A program made the position numbers and the translations under genes. From an uncultured Clostridia bacterium (GTDB taxonomy: Bacteria > Bacillota_A > Clostridia > Christensenellales > Aristaeellaceae): a stretch of DNA of 6,047 nt. The stretch covers positions 1-6,047 of the forward strand of contig CAMOGC010000100.1 of the NCBI GenBank assembly GCA_946613955.1, read 5' to 3'. Of the stretch, positions 5,909 through 6,047 are shown piece after piece. Each line of letters starts with the position of its first letter. Positions within the stretch are counted from its first letter, which is position 1. Below the pieces are notes generated by a model. It was not told the DNA's origin. It saw only the letters and a list, made by a program, of their open reading frames with translations, and searched no databases.

Positions 5909-6047
5909 ATGGAACACGGCAATCCGCTGCTGCGGGACGTCCGCTCCCCGCAGAAATTCTTTACCATGGGCGAAATCATGCTCCGGCTGACTCCGCCCAA
6001 CTATGACAAAATCCGGGTGGCCAACAGCTTCGAGGCCAGCTACGGCG
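5909..6047 (+). CDS. PfkB-family sugar kinase, 2-keto-3-deoxygluconate kinase-like (partial, 5' end only)
   Basis: Only the first 46 codons are present; the gene runs off the window. The translation begins MEHGNPLLRD, followed by FFTMGEIMLRLTPPNY and ANSFEASYG. A GEIMLRL.PP block followed by a (S/F)FE..YGG-type block is the N-terminus of ribokinase/PfkB sugar kinases, closest in my reading to KdgK, which phosphorylates 2-keto-3-deoxygluconate with ATP in uronate or gluconate breakdown. The 15 or so residues before the first strand are longer than usual for KdgK. The catalytic GAGD region is outside the window, so substrate assignment is tentative. It follows the hydrogenase on the same strand after 89 bp and may be co-transcribed. 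Confidence 0.8.
   Translation, partial: MEHGNPLLRDVRSPQKFFTMGEIMLRLTPPNYDKIRVANSFEASYG

Overview
The window looks like a chromosomal piece of an anaerobic Bacillota, probably a GC-rich member of the Clostridia from a gut or rumen type habitat. The reasons are strong AAGGAGG-type ribosome binding sites, sigma-A-like promoters, a ferredoxin-fused [FeFe]-hydrogenase of the clostridial type, and signal peptides of the MKKLIAMLLSLMM...ALAED style. The lineage is an inference; no rRNA or other marker gene is present. There is no CRISPR array, insertion sequence, tRNA or phage gene, and base composition looks uniformly GC-rich.

Layout. (1) 11-1312, minus strand: a secreted protein of unknown function, with a signal peptide, an acidic Ala/Pro/Glu linker, a beta-rich middle and a C-terminal domain resembling a C39-like (papain-fold) cysteine peptidase. 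It has its own promoter at 1343-1371. (2) 1553-4061, minus strand: a complete polar amino acid ABC importer operon in the order binding protein, permease, ATPase. Its promoter is at 4094-4121, a perfect 12-bp inverted repeat lies between the binding protein and permease genes, the permease and ATPase overlap by ATGA, and an intrinsic terminator lies at 1505-1536. (3) 4062-4331: a divergent intergenic region carrying back-to-back promoters. (4) 4332-5819, plus strand: a monomeric [FeFe]-hydrogenase that resembles the poorly characterised group B. (5) 5909-6047, plus strand: the first 46 codons of a PfkB-family sugar kinase resembling 2-keto-3-deoxygluconate kinase, cut by the window edge.

How the genes fit together. 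The importer genes form one functional unit. The binding protein captures an amino acid outside the cell, the permease forms the channel (probably as a homodimer), and the ATPase drives uptake. The intergenic hairpin may set the usual excess of binding protein. The hydrogenase would exchange electrons between ferredoxin and protons during fermentation. The sugar kinase downstream may be co-transcribed with it, since only a weak hairpin without a U-tract separates them. No functional link between the secreted protein and the importer is visible beyond adjacency, and a terminator separates them.

I did not find a clearly novel multi-gene system. The items most worth a second look are the uncharacterised C39-like exported protein, the non-canonical hydrogenase and the intergenic hairpin.
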